Assembly (NCBI GenBank): GCA_016648135.1
Contig: JADDOH010000292.1
Span: 372,001 to 436,000, forward strand
Length of the DNA: 64,000 nt
Reading direction: 5' to 3'
Source of the DNA: Agrypnia vestita
Taxonomy: Eukaryota > Arthropoda > Insecta > Trichoptera > Phryganeidae
The notes below the pieces were generated by a model. The model saw nothing but the letters and a program-made list of their open reading frames with translations, was not told the origin of the DNA and did not search any database. Numbering within the stretch: the first letter of the stretch is position 1; every line of letters begins with the position of its first letter. Shown one piece after another: positions 53,871 through 64,000 of this stretch. The translations under genes were made by a program, and so were the position numbers.

Positions 53871-54295
53871 CGTCACAGGAAACACTGAAAGTAAGAATAT
53901 GGTTTCGCATATATTTTTAAAGAATGATTTAATGGTATGCGAATAGTATTTAAATCTCTCATCATTATTTGGAGTTGCGTGCCATCTAGGTCCAATGGCG
54001 ACTAAACAAACGTTCTCTAGGCAATCTTGTCTAGCATGCCAAATTAACTCAGACCGGGGATTGCATCTATCTTAATTTTCTGTACTGTGTCCGCTCAATT
54101 CATTTAAGGGTGCGCTACTAGTAGTAGAATATTGTTTGAAGAGACATAGAGTTCTTGCATCAAATCCAAGATCTCATAACTGTCATTATCTTGGCCTGTT
54201 TGAAGATCTCGTAAAGCTCTGATTGATGCGAATATTGCAACGGTTTTTGATCATAACCATGCGATTATCTCTTATTTTTAATAAACATATATAAA
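53871..54295. other. no gene recognised
   Basis: Mixed composition, nothing identified. Confidence 0.35.
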
Positions 54296-54299
54296 ATGT

Positions 54300-54345
54300 G
54301 CTTTAATGGCAGCAATATCTTTTATACCCCACATTTTATGTGTTT
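54300..54345 (-). mobile_element. MITE-B end fragment
   Basis: GGCAGCAATATCTTTTATAC then CCCACATTTTATG is a solitary family end (minus: GTGGGGTATAAAAGATATTG). Confidence 0.5.
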
Positions 54346-55490
54346 GTCATAGATAAATAAACAAAGAGCATGAACAATTTTTTTGTTTATTTTTATCGTT
54401 ACCAGTTTTTTTATCATTTACATAAATAAAAAGTCTTTCTACGCGCCATTATAAGTCCACATTTTTAGACATGACTGCTTTAGGGGGTTTCCGCAGAAGT
54501 CCAGTATTTTGGATCAGGGCTTGCGAGGTGGATAACTGGCTCAAGTCTCTCACTGTTATAATATATTTGTAGAGTTTTAATCGTCTTATATTTTTCAGTC
54601 AATTCATTTCAAATTAAACTATCGCCAAATTAATTATAAACTAAATAATGCAACTCGGTTTCCGAATGATTTATTTAGGTGGCTGGTCGCGCAACCTTCG
54701 CTGCCGCGCGGCCGTGTATCCAGTTGGTAAATTTGTAATAGTAATGAGCGCGCATGAGTGCCACAGATGTAGTTTGACACAATATACAATTAATTTTCCA
54801 TTTACTTTTTTATTAGTGTTGAAGAAAAACATCATGAAAAAATTATCAGGTAAAGAAAGATATAGGAATAATATTTAAAACATAAATATGACACAAGTGG
54901 TGTCCAAAAAATACGAGTACAGCATCCATTAAATTGAAGATTGCACGAATGCGATTGAATATAACAAAAACGGGTTCGAAATATGATTTTTATTTTATTT
55001 ATTTATTTATCATGTATAACCGCAAGTATGTAAGGTTGTATGTATGAATGTAATGTATGTTAAATATGAACTGCTCATTAACTAGAATGAACTCTTGCCG
55101 AGATGAGCAGCTTTGCAACAAAATGATGACAAAATACTATATAAAATAAATTAATTTCTTAGATATTTTAGATAAAGATAGAAAACGTAGATAGAAAAAA
55201 CAATAAATATTTTTGAATACAATAGCAGATAAAATAACGAATATAAAAAATACTAAATGTAAAAAAAAAGTGTATATAGTTCAAGGAGCACATAAATAAA
55301 TTGAAACCTGTTTTCTACAGTTGAGTACTTGTGCGTATGCAGTTGACAATATACTATCAATAATGTCTTCAAGGAATAAATTTTTCTCAATAAAGATAAA
55401 AGTAGGGTGTCCACACTGTCTATGGTAAAATTGAGAAAATCGCACAAAAGATAATTTATTTTTCTAGAAAAATTATAAGAATACTTTGTT
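54346..55490. other. no gene recognised
   Basis: AT-rich apart from a patch at 54650-54760. Frames up to 76 codons are unfamiliar. Confidence 0.4.
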
Positions 55491-55494
55491 CACC

Positions 55495-55950
55495 TAGATT
55501 ATAAGAGCTGGGTGTGTCTGGATTTTTTGCAGGGCTGAGGCATTCGTTGTGCTGTACCACCCTTCTCCAGAAGTACGGTGTTCGAACAGACTGCGAATGA
55601 ATGTAGAGCGTGGATTTGGTCGGAAGAGTTTTTTTGAATTCGGAAAATATACACTGTATTGTAACAACTGATTACGCAGAGATACGATCGGGTCAGCATT
55701 GACAATTAGGGGACCCTAGCACTAACAACCGGGTAATCATCTAGAAATGTTTCTAGACCTCTAGCGCGTGATACTTTTCAGATGGCGAACGACGTGAAAT
55801 TTCAAATGTAAGAGGTCAGTGAAACACAACCTGCGCAGGGCCGCAGCTGCCCCCCAGGGCGATGGGCCGAAGAGAGGGACCCCGGGCAGCTGTTGGAACT
55901 GCCAGCTCGATTCAGCGTGATGAGTTATTTCCTCGATTCCTGTACAAACA
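55495..55950. other. GC-richer complex island
   Basis: Includes the 18-bp palindrome TCTAGAAATGTTTCTAGA (55740-55757) and the GC-rich GCGCAGGGCCGCAGCTGCC. No repeat similarity in the window. A candidate regulatory or exonic block. Confidence 0.35.
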
Positions 55951-56044
55951 AAGTATTTAAAACATTCAAGACGTTTACCAATTTTTACTGCATTGGCAGG
56001 TAAGTTACAAATTATTGTTGTTGTTAGCCTTCAACAGTACCGTC

Positions 56045-56255
56045 TCAAATAAGGGATATAAAAGCAAAAATAGCAATATCTCATTGAGGTGTACTTGAGA
56101 TAATTACAAAATACCTGTCACTACCCAAGAAAATTTATCTGGAATCTAGGAAACCTAACACTCATTGGAAATTTTTAAAAATAATTGCCACTTTAGTTTC
56201 TTTTTATATATGTGCACAAATAAATATTCAACTATATTGGACATTGCTGCTTTTT
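56045..56255. mobile_element. MITE-B copy 3, degraded
   Basis: The left end GGGATATAAAAGCAAAAATA (about 56053) and the right end ATTGGACATTGCTGC with a following TTTT (about 56238) are inverted, but the middle is diverged. Confidence 0.55.
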
Positions 56256-56318
56256 CTATTTACATAATTGCATATCGCTGTGTTTGCTATGATGCTCTAA
56301 AGTCTTAAATCGACATCA

Positions 56319-56518
56319 GAGTAGCTTGTTGGTCTTGTGGTTGGGACTCTCGCTTCGTGATCCAAAGGTCAGGGGTTCGAATCTCCAGATCTCCAAGGCA
56401 CTCCAGACCAGCAAGGTAGTCCTATTTTTATAGCACAAGCGTTTAGCTGTGTTTGAAAATAGTAAGAATATAGACGTGCTACGTATTCCGTATTCACATC
56501 TCTACTTAAAAAAAAAAC
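56319..56518 (+). mobile_element. tRNA-derived SINE (group X), copy 2
   Basis: AGAGTAGCTTGTTGGTCTTG, GTGGTTGGGACTCTCGC and B-box GGTTCGAATCTC (56374-56385). Then CCAGCAAGGTAGTCCTATT, CACAAGCGTTTAGC, ACGTATTCCGTATTCACATC and an A10 tail. It carries a short internal insertion after the B-box relative to the 41.6-kb copy. It lies between MITE-B pieces. Confidence 0.85.
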
Positions 56519-56559
56519 TCTCAAATTAGTATGAAGCGGCCATTTTGGGGTTGGGGGTT

Positions 56560-56775
56560 GATTGGTTGAAATGGATATTGCTGCCTTTGATTTTTACAAA
56601 GATATTGCAATTTATTTTAATTGTTATTTGAAAAATATGATTTCGAAAACAATAGAACTATATTTCGTATCAAATCTTGAATTCTATACATTCTAAATTA
56701 GTAATCCTAGATGATTGCACTCAAAACATTTTTTATTTTTTTGGATTGGCCTTTGCTTTGATACCCCTAAAATAT
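56560..56775. mobile_element. MITE-B pieces
   Basis: GGATATTGCTGCCTTTG (about 56575) and, further on, TAGTAATCCTAGATGATTGC, TTTGGATTGGCC and TTTGCTTTGATACCCC (about 56700-56766) are right-end sequences of the family. Confidence 0.55.
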
Positions 56776-57720
56776 CGTTACATTTAAAATGAGAAGTAAT
56801 ATTTATTTAAGGGAAATATTTTTATACTAAAAAATAATTATCGTCAAAAAAACATGATGGTACCCTTGGATAATTTCTTAAATATTAATTGGCACCAAAA
56901 TTATGCAAGTGCACCTAATATGTTTTCAATATGAATAATTATTTATACACTGCCACTGAACTGGATAAATGAGCACTGAAGTTATTGAAATAAAATAAAT
57001 AATTAGGATAGAATAGAAGTCCAAACGAAGCACACTGTTTAGAGACATAACTGGTAATCCATTAAGAAGTCTTTTTCGCCAATAGAACTTTTTCATTCAC
57101 AAAGAATTTTTTAACAAAGTTAAGTAAACAAAAAATTGGTATTGTGATAGTTTTAGAACTTAAGGCACAATGTTTATTTATAAAAAATCACAAAATATCG
57201 TAAAACTTTTAAAGTGTTGACCTTAGAATAAACCTCCACGGGTTGCTAGTATAGTGACATCCCCTAACCGTAGACTACTAGGGCACCCATATAATGATTA
57301 CACATAAACTGTACTTATTACGGGCATATGTAAGGTTAGGTAAGTAAATTTTTATTATAATTAAGATATGTAAACGGTTTGATGGCAAATGTTAAGGTTA
57401 GTTAAAAATCTATTTAAAGTAGATGTGTAAACAAGATTGTAAATTGAATTATTTCACATATTTTAAGCAATTTATGAGCATCTATTATTTGGTACTCAAT
57501 TAATATTTTTTGTAATACATCCAAATATTTATTGATTGAAGTATTTATTAAATTGGATTCTGATGTTGTTGTCCATATAATAAATATTGACTGGCTATTG
57601 ATGATGCCATTATGAAGTATTTCGTAGACTGAATAAATTTATTTAATCACTGTAACAGCATTATTTTGATGCTTATTGAAATACTACCATAGATAATTTC
57701 CAATTCGTAAGATGAGTCCA
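56776..57720. other. AT-rich DNA, nothing recognised
   Basis: Isolated AAGGTTAGGTAAG/AAGGTTAG motifs near 57330 and 57395 but no tandem array. Confidence 0.4.
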
Positions 57721-57724
57721 AAAT

Positions 57725-57905
57725 AGGTTGCGTATTGTTCAAATTTTTATTTTAAAGTTTTAGACTACGCCAAGCCAGGTGACACAAGAGTAACTGTAGC
57801 GAAATACATTATAAAAACACATAGGCTTAAGAAAATCTGACAATGACCTCATCGGGAATCGAACCCGAAATTTGCGGTACGGGAAGTCCACTGGACTATG
57901 ACTAG
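57725..57905 (-). mobile_element. tRNA-derived SINE (group Y), copy 2
   Basis: On the minus strand: AGTCATAGTCCAGTGGACTT, then CGGGTTCGATTCCCGATGAG with a perfect B-box, then a tail with CCTATGTGTTTT. Head and tail order match 9241-9405, with much divergence. Confidence 0.6.
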
Positions 57906-58525
57906 TTTAATTATTAAATTAAAAAACAAACATTCATTCCTACATAGAAAAAAAGATACACGCACAAATACATCGACTAACAAAAGCTAGGAATGTCAAG
58001 AAAAATGGTATTTCCACATGAATAAGCAATCATACAACAATAATACTGCAGAATTTTCAGACACGTTCCGAATAATCCCCACAATATTTGAAGACAAATA
58101 AACAGCGAAGCTATTTAAATTAATTAAAACGATAATACCATTCCAGATAATTAGGTTATTTCAAGCCTAATAAATTGGCAGCAGAATATGGTACGTCGCT
58201 TCAATGGCCCAAGTTTTATAGTTGGAGTGCGTTCCCCATTTTAAATTACTAAACCGCCCCTGTGGGTGGTGACTTCAATAAAAACTTAGGCTTAGAACGT
58301 GTAGTAATGTTTTTTTTTATTGCCGTGGGGTGTTTTCACCCTGCCCTTGTACTTTTTTCATTTCTTACCCCGCAATTTATTTTCCACCTAAATGCTTAAG
58401 TGCATCATAGGTAAGGTAGGTAGTTTTTAAGTTTAATCGAACTTTATGATTCAAATTTTAAAACTATTAGGTAAATAAAAATAACAGTACGATAATATTT
58501 ATTTTACTACAATATATATATATTT
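57906..58525. other. no gene recognised
   Basis: AT-rich. Confidence 0.4.
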
Positions 58526-58527
58526 TT

Positions 58528-58775
58528 TTCTAATAGAGATGCGAACGAATAATGAATGCTCTTCGCTCGTTGAAACTTTTGACTGGGCCGTCCCTCAATA
58601 TTTGGTTTATCTGATCATTTCTATATTTATTGGATATCAGCAAGACTTTCTTTACTTTGTCGACTACGCCGCGAATAGCTTTACATTCTCTCCTGATTTG
58701 TTAATTCGCCTATGTTGCGAATAGCTTTACATTCGCTCCTATTTTGTTAATTCTTCACTCTTTTATTAATTCATT
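58528..58775 (-). pseudogene. short decayed LINE fragment with internal duplication
   Basis: GAAACTTTTGACTGGGCCGT and ATTTGGTTTATCTGATC correspond to the 10.6-kb and 18.05-kb copies. CGCGAATAGCTTTACATTC occurs twice (about 58671 and 58719), and corresponds to ATCAGCTTTACATTCATTCC at 10.82 kb. A GAGATGCGAAC at 58536 resembles the SINE group X tail. Noncoding remains. Confidence 0.6.
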
Positions 58776-58910
58776 TTCGAAAAAATAAATGGCCGCAATA
58801 TTGATATTTTAAATATAAAATTAAAATTCTCGAAAAGGACTGTTAAGACCTTGTTAAGACAAAACCTAGCTTTGAAATTCGAAGCTTTCAGTGTAAGTTG
58901 AGAACTTTAA
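58776..58910. other. AT-rich DNA
   Basis: Nothing recognised. Confidence 0.35.
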
Positions 58911-59640
58911 TTATTTTCTTTCATCGGCCTCACATCGAAGCGGCGCAATTTATTTATTGTTTAATGAGTCGGCAGCCACTCGGATGCTCCGATAAATTGA
59001 ATAGGTCCTCCGCTCGCGATCCCCCCGCGTTGCGTTACATTACTCGCGGCCTTCATTTTAATATATTGCCAAACTGTACTTGGACGCTTTGTCCGCCCGC
59101 TGCTCGAGACGCGACTCCGAGACGAGACGTCGCGTCTCGCAATTCCTCCGCGGATCGCGAACCGCTACGCCACTGGAAGCCGGGAGGGGAATCCGATATA
59201 TGCAATGCGTACTAATTCGGCTTAATAGATTACGAGACATTCGGTACCAATACGCGCCCCGCGCTTTGTTTTCAAACGGGAAAAAACATAACTTTTCCGA
59301 GGGAACAGATGACGATACGGCTTTGAAAACGTTCGAGACGTACATACGAATTAACAATTTCAAACATCCGCGTTAAATCGAGGATGCGACTGAATTGAAA
59401 AACTCAATTTATTCAATGACGAAATTCTTTTCCGAAATAAAATGTCAATTTTTATGGAACGACGCCAGTTTATTGCCACATAATAACATTTTATAGATGC
59501 GCCAAATCTGTAACCTTCTATCTATTTAGAAATGAATACTAAATCGATTTCAAAAATCCGATCCACGCGATCATTATACCGATAAGATGTCAGTCGCGAG
59601 ACTAATATATAATAACGATATAAGTACGGCGAGCGAAATG
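58911..59640. other. GC-rich island, partly open on both strands
   Basis: CpG-rich complex block (GACGCGACTCCGAGACGAGA, CGGATCGCGAACCGC). Frames of 98-105 codons overlap on both strands. Their peptides are unfamiliar. No repeat similarity here. Confidence 0.35.
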
Positions 59641-59960
59641 TTTCCGTCCGGACTAAGCTGCAAGGAGATCGACATTAAATATTTTTTATTAATAAAGCGA
59701 GGGCAGCTTCCGTGGCTGCAGCACGCTGTAGGAGGCTAAAGCGTGCCACGTGTCGCACAATGGAGTTTTCGCGCAATATTTTGACACTCAGCCACGTGGC
59801 GCGGTGGAGACGGTTTAAAAAGGTACGCTGGCTTGATCCTTTGTAAATATTTCAGGGCTTCAAATACTATAAAGTGCAATTTCTCACGTGGCGCTGCGCT
59901 GGAGGGTAGGTGAAGATCTCCCGCACACTCTTCGACGGTTTCATTTCATCAGTCCCAAAA
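59641..59960. promoter_or_regulatory. CACGTG-box cluster
   Basis: Three CACGTG sites at 59747-59752, 59793-59798 and 59885-59890, each in a similar setting (CCACGTG or CACGTGGCGC). A TTTAAAAAGG lies near 59815 and GCAGCTTCCGTGGCTGCAGC is a near-palindrome at 59703. E/G-boxes of this kind bind bHLH proteins such as Myc/Max or Clock/Cycle. Function is inferred. Confidence 0.4.
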
Positions 59961-60290
59961 AGGTATGTTAATTTAAAATACATCGGCTCAGTGATGTCCC
60001 CTCCGCACAAAATATGAACCGGTTCTCTACAAAAAAAGAATAAATGTTAGAAACTTTTTTTTTCATAACTAATATATTTTGAAAGATGACGAATTATGGT
60101 AAATAATATATTTTTCTTTAAAAATATATAAATTATGATAAAAGCACATGTGATCATTTTATTACAAAATGTATTTTGTTACCGATCATGAAGTATCATT
60201 TTCTTTAGAATTGTTGCTGTTTTGACAAATGGTTCACGCGAACCCCTTAGCGATGTCACAGTATTGGTGATTGACTCAGTAATGATAAAT
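59961..60290. other. AT-rich DNA, nothing recognised
   Basis: No feature seen. Confidence 0.4.
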
Positions 60291-60295
60291 GATTA

Positions 60296-60486
60296 ATGTT
60301 TTTTTTTTAAAAGAGATGTGAACACGGAATACGTATCGCATTAATATTTTTACTATTCTCAACCTAAGCTAAAAGTATTTAATATGAAAATAGGACTTAC
60401 TTGCTGGTTTCCTGGAATGGGACTCGAACTACCGACCACGATCACTAGGCTAGCGTCATACCCACTACACCAAAAAGCTACTCAAA
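60296..60486 (-). mobile_element. tRNA-derived SINE (group X body), copy 3 with a different head
   Basis: The body is shared with copies 1 and 2 (minus: CCAGCAAGTAAGTCCTATTT, TTTTAGCTTAGG, ATACGTATTCCGTGTTCACA). The head differs: TTGGTGTAGTGGGTATGACG, CTAGCC and GTAGTTCGAGTCCC, closer to the group Y head (CAGTGGGTATGACACTAGC). This looks like head exchange between SINE groups. Confidence 0.8.
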
Positions 60487-60539
60487 GTTAGTTTTGATTT
60501 TCCCATCTTCCCATCATCCTTTACAAGTTCAAGTTTCTT

Positions 60540-61010
60540 AGTCATCACGTCGTAATCGTGTAATTTATTTTTCTAGCGCTTTACACGGTATAGAAGAAGC
60601 TGGTGTTACAGACGGATCGCGCAGTTCTCGTATCAAATCTAGCGGATGATGCATCGATCATTACCCTCCCTTATCGAGGCGAAGGATTAATTCGGAGCTT
60701 TTTACGCTGCGGTACGGGGCGTTATTGAAAAAATCATAATAGGTTTATAGTTATCCTTTTTAGGGGGAGGGTGGGCCGCGCCGGGGGGTGGTAATAAATG
60801 ACACGTGCGCGTTTGAAAAACCCAATTTGGGATTTAAGTCGGCCCTAAGTAGACCGGTGCCGGGTCAGTCCACTCTCCCCTATTTATTGCGGGATTTCAA
60901 ACGATATATCGATTGCATACGTGATTGTCGCCGCGATAACTCCACCGCGGGGGACCGGGCGCTTTATAAAAGAGGGAGGATTTTTTAACCAAACTGTGAG
61001 TGTGACTTTC
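60540..61010 (+). promoter_or_regulatory. GC-rich island ending in a TATAAAAG box
   Basis: A complex GC-rich block (GGGCCGCGCCGGGGGG, CCGCCGCGATAAC-type steps) ends with GCGCTTTATAAAAGAGGG. TATAAAAG at 60965-60972 is a strong TATA box. AACTGTGAGTGTG about 25 bp further on is a possible start or splice-donor-like region. No coding sequence was recognised downstream. A 66-codon frame (60788-60988) is unfamiliar. Confidence 0.35.
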
Positions 61011-63600
61011 CATGATACATTTTGGTCAAAAATGTTTGGAGGTGGACATTAAATTTTTTCTTTTTTAAATAATAAGTAATTTTTTTGTAATGTTGCAATT
61101 TTTGATAATAATAATATTCCTATATATTTAGTTGCCACTGGGTACGAACTCGGAACTACTCGTAGAAGTTATCTAGGTCTTATTTTATATATTTCTACAC
61201 TTATGTCTTCTGTCTATACGCGTGCATTTTACTACTCATACCTACTGTATCCTTACCTCCTTAAATACTAATTTTATACCAACTTCCATTTTTTTCTTTT
61301 TTTTTTCTGTATACTTACTTATATCTTACTTGTCATTACTTTATGTTATGCTTTATATAAGCTTGTATTATTACTTGAAATGCCTATGTTGTTTTAGAAT
61401 GTTGAATATGAGAATTATAGAAAGAGTTTTCTCATATCAGCCAATTTGAATCGAAACTATAATCATAAATAAATAACATATAGTATGTAAAATACAAAAT
61501 TGTTCATTGTTCTTCAACAAAATTCGATGTTTATTGAGTTACATATTACGTATAGCCATATCAGCCATACATACATTAAAAATTTTTATAAAGTATTCTG
61601 TTACTCTTCTGTAGTCTTATACTGTCGTCAATGTCTTAATATGATACAATATAATTGTAAAATAATTGGTATTCTTCAAAAAAATCGTATGCATTAAAAA
61701 TTTAAAGTGTAAGTTGATATATTTGAACGCCATAAAACAGAAATTAATATAAATTTGAATAATATATTTAGTTTTAATATATTTTAATTACTTAAAAAAA
61801 CCGTTTATTATTGAACACTTGGTTTTATAATTTAACTTACATTTTTGTTTGTGGAAAGTAATAAAAGTTTAATAAATCAATAATATGACATACACACTTC
61901 TTTTTTATAGCTATATTTCGTTAGATTACAAAAGAAGTATGTAAAACATTAACTTTTAGATAAATATTGAAATTCAAATGGTTATATAAGCTAAGTTAAT
62001 AAAATATTTGATTATAATGAATAAACACAAGGTATTTGCGATAAATATAAAATAAACCATTGATTTGTGTATGAATGTTTGCATATCTTAATGTGTATGT
62101 ATAAAAACAACTTTACTTTACAAATTATAAAATAAAATTATGTTGTGGTTACTCTTTATAAAATATATAATAAATATATTTAATAATACAAACTCGCGAT
62201 AGTCGTTAAAAATATAAGATAATAATGTGTAATAGGTATAACTAAATAATTATTTACATATTATTTTATACAACGGTTTCCAGTGATGGTTTACGACCAA
62301 TAAAATCTTGTCTTAGAACCATTTTTCCCCAGGTTCTCAATCATCCGCCGGTGATTTGTTTATTCTTTACGTACAAGAACGTACCTACTCTGGTTAGCAT
62401 TCATTTATTCATCTACAAATTAAGCGATAGACTCCGTGAATGGTCGTATAGTCGAGTTATCGTGAATGATAATATATTTGTAAGATATAAGGTATGTTAA
62501 TTAATGAACTATTTTCGAGGCTTTGATGATTATTTAATAGGATTTTGGAAACAGAATTTTAATTTATAGCGATCGTTAAAATGAATGTAATATTGTTTAT
62601 TAGGTTATCAAAATTGTTTAAGAATTAAAATACTTAAGAAGAACACGTTTTCGACAACGTCTGTTCAGACGTTATCACAGCGAACAGTCTGTCATTATTA
62701 TTAGAATTAGATCACTAGAAACAACATAATTATTTACTAAGCATTTATTTAAACCAGTGATTTAGAAAAATCTTAGCCATAGAGCAATAAATAAAAGAAT
62801 GTATTGCAGATAAAAAATAATGACAAAATATCAAACATAATAATAAAATTACGCGTTTGAGTCTTTTACCGTTTATAAGGTATTACTTTACTGGGGACAG
62901 TTAAACATATATAAAAAAATGTAATATTGAATGTAAAATGTAGGTATGTATGTAATATTTTTATTTTCAATAAAGAAATTAAAATTAAAAAAAATAAAAT
63001 GTTTCGATGATAATAATCATTGTGTAAATATACAAATTATATTTTATCAAATTAGTATATAATTTTGATTAATTTCCCATAAAACTTTATGAATGCAAGC
63101 TACGTACCCACCGATCGTAAACCATGACTACGTAACTTTACGAAGTGATATTCAAACGCCCCACTAAAATAATAAAGAAATCGTAAAAACCTCAATTAGA
63201 TAATAATAAAATACGCTGCTTATAGAAAAAACAAAGATAAAATCTTAGATATGTATTTCAAAGGTTTTTATCAACTTGTAAGATAAGCACGTTCCGTGTT
63301 TTTAAAAATTATGAAATTATTTAACTTAACATAACTTTAAAAAAAAACTTTATTTATAAAATAAAGTCCATAAAAGAAAGATCCATTTTAATATACATGT
63401 ATATGTCCACGAATTACAATCTTATTTTTTCCTGTAGAATAAATCTCAGGTGGATTAAAATTCAAGAATACCAAGGAACTTTCTGCTTTATTTGCTACTG
63501 TTTTGTCATAATATTATACTTATGCAGGTGCACGAAAAGGTGAAAGATATTGTGAAAGATGATGGGTCCTCTTTGATTAATCTGTGCTGGTTGTTATTCG
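61011..63600. other. AT-rich DNA, nothing recognised
   Basis: The most uniformly AT-rich part of the window. Frames up to 75 codons are driven by composition. A weakly richer patch lies at 62310-62460. Confidence 0.5.
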
Positions 63601-63604
63601 CGTA

Positions 63605-63960
63605 TTAAAGTTTTATTTCCTAAAAAATAAAATGAATAATAATTAAATAAGATGAATTACAGAAGTCTCATAGAGATTAAGTTATTTATATGAGAAACGA
63701 GTTTGAAAGACTATATAGGGTGACCCAGGGCTAGAGACCTGCATGAGCTGGCTTAAGTGATCATTTTACACAATGCAACATTAACCAATTCCACTGCAAG
63801 ACCATCCACACATTATCACTGGGCCACTCTATAAAGACTTCCATACACTTTTCCCGCATAAATTGTTTTGTCTCTGTGAGACTTCTACAATATATCTTAA
63901 TGAATAATTTTATCCTACTGTGGAAAAAATCCAGTAAATGTGTTATCAGAACATAAATTT
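63605..63960 (+). mobile_element. MITE-A copy, most complete
   Basis: The left arm 63656-63730 and the right arm 63823-63894 are inverted (GAAGTCTCATAGAGA with TCTCTGTGAGACTTC; GACTATATAGGGTG with its complement). They enclose the centre GGCTTAAGTGATCATTTTAC and AATGCAACATTAACCAATTC. Pairing continues outward (AATAAATAAGATGAATTA with its counterpart near 63900). The end at 63925-63950 is CCAGTAAATGTGTTATCAGA. Noncoding, about 350 bp. Confidence 0.75.
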
Positions 63961-64000
63961 AAAAATATTGTTAAATAATAATTTGTCATGACGTCGGCGA

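Overview
The window looks like a gene desert from an insect (or other arthropod) nuclear genome. It is strongly AT-rich, has no long host-like reading frames, carries an interstitial (TTAGG)n block, and is packed with decayed insect-type transposable elements. Nothing bacterial, viral or organellar was seen. I could not resolve the order. I found no host gene that I would call with confidence. Short exons of spliced genes cannot be excluded by eye.

Recognisable coding remains all come from mobile elements. (1) Penelope-like elements: a 3' ORF relic with a GIY-YIG endonuclease motif at 29.1-29.7 kb, a second 3' end at 15.85-16.2 kb (minus), a third at 9.1-9.24 kb (minus), and two terminal pieces at 1.0 and 2.4 kb. 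All five carry a hammerhead-ribozyme-like core. (2) At least six kinds of non-LTR retrotransposon 3' fragments: the cleanest at 10.5-11.06 kb (an open C-terminus with an 11-bp target duplication), relatives at 17.9, 50.4 and 58.6 kb, and others at 13.5, 15.4, 28.0, 40.3, 43.1, 51.4 and 53.6 kb. (3) Tc1/mariner-type transposase relics at 7.6-7.86 kb (minus), 19.26-19.92 kb (minus, with both terminal inverted repeats) and 30.2-30.5 kb (plus).

Non-autonomous repeats fill much of the rest. There are two tRNA-derived SINE groups (9.3 and 57.8 kb; 41.6, 56.4 and 60.4 kb) and an eroded tRNA-Asp-like sequence at 36.1 kb. Fold-back families include one with a TTAAGTGATC-type centre (called MITE-A here, at least seven loci), one with a GGGGTATAAAAGC end (MITE-B, at least four loci, one nested in MITE-A) and one with 87-bp arms (MITE-C, 17.7 and 49.6 kb). 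A hairpin unit sits in tandem at 23.2-23.5 kb and again at 32.4 kb. There is an isolated near-perfect 70-bp-arm hairpin at 38.2 kb and a short element with 10-bp inverted ends and flanking TA at 43.7 kb.

Between the repeats lie islands of higher GC and complex sequence (about 3.6, 7.4, 12.0, 16.6-17.1, 22.3, 24.0, 33.1, 35.3, 46.9, 51.2, 55.6, 58.9-60.0 and 60.5-61.0 kb). They do not resemble repeats within this window. They are the best candidates for conserved regulatory DNA or hidden exons. The strongest regulatory signals are a heat-shock-element cluster with a TATA box and poly(A) signal (31.1-31.45 kb, LTR-like), three CACGTG boxes in 144 bp (59.75-59.89 kb) and a TATAAAAG box at the edge of a GC island (60.97 kb). 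The longest open frame (245 codons, minus strand, 46.67-47.40 kb) is of unknown nature.
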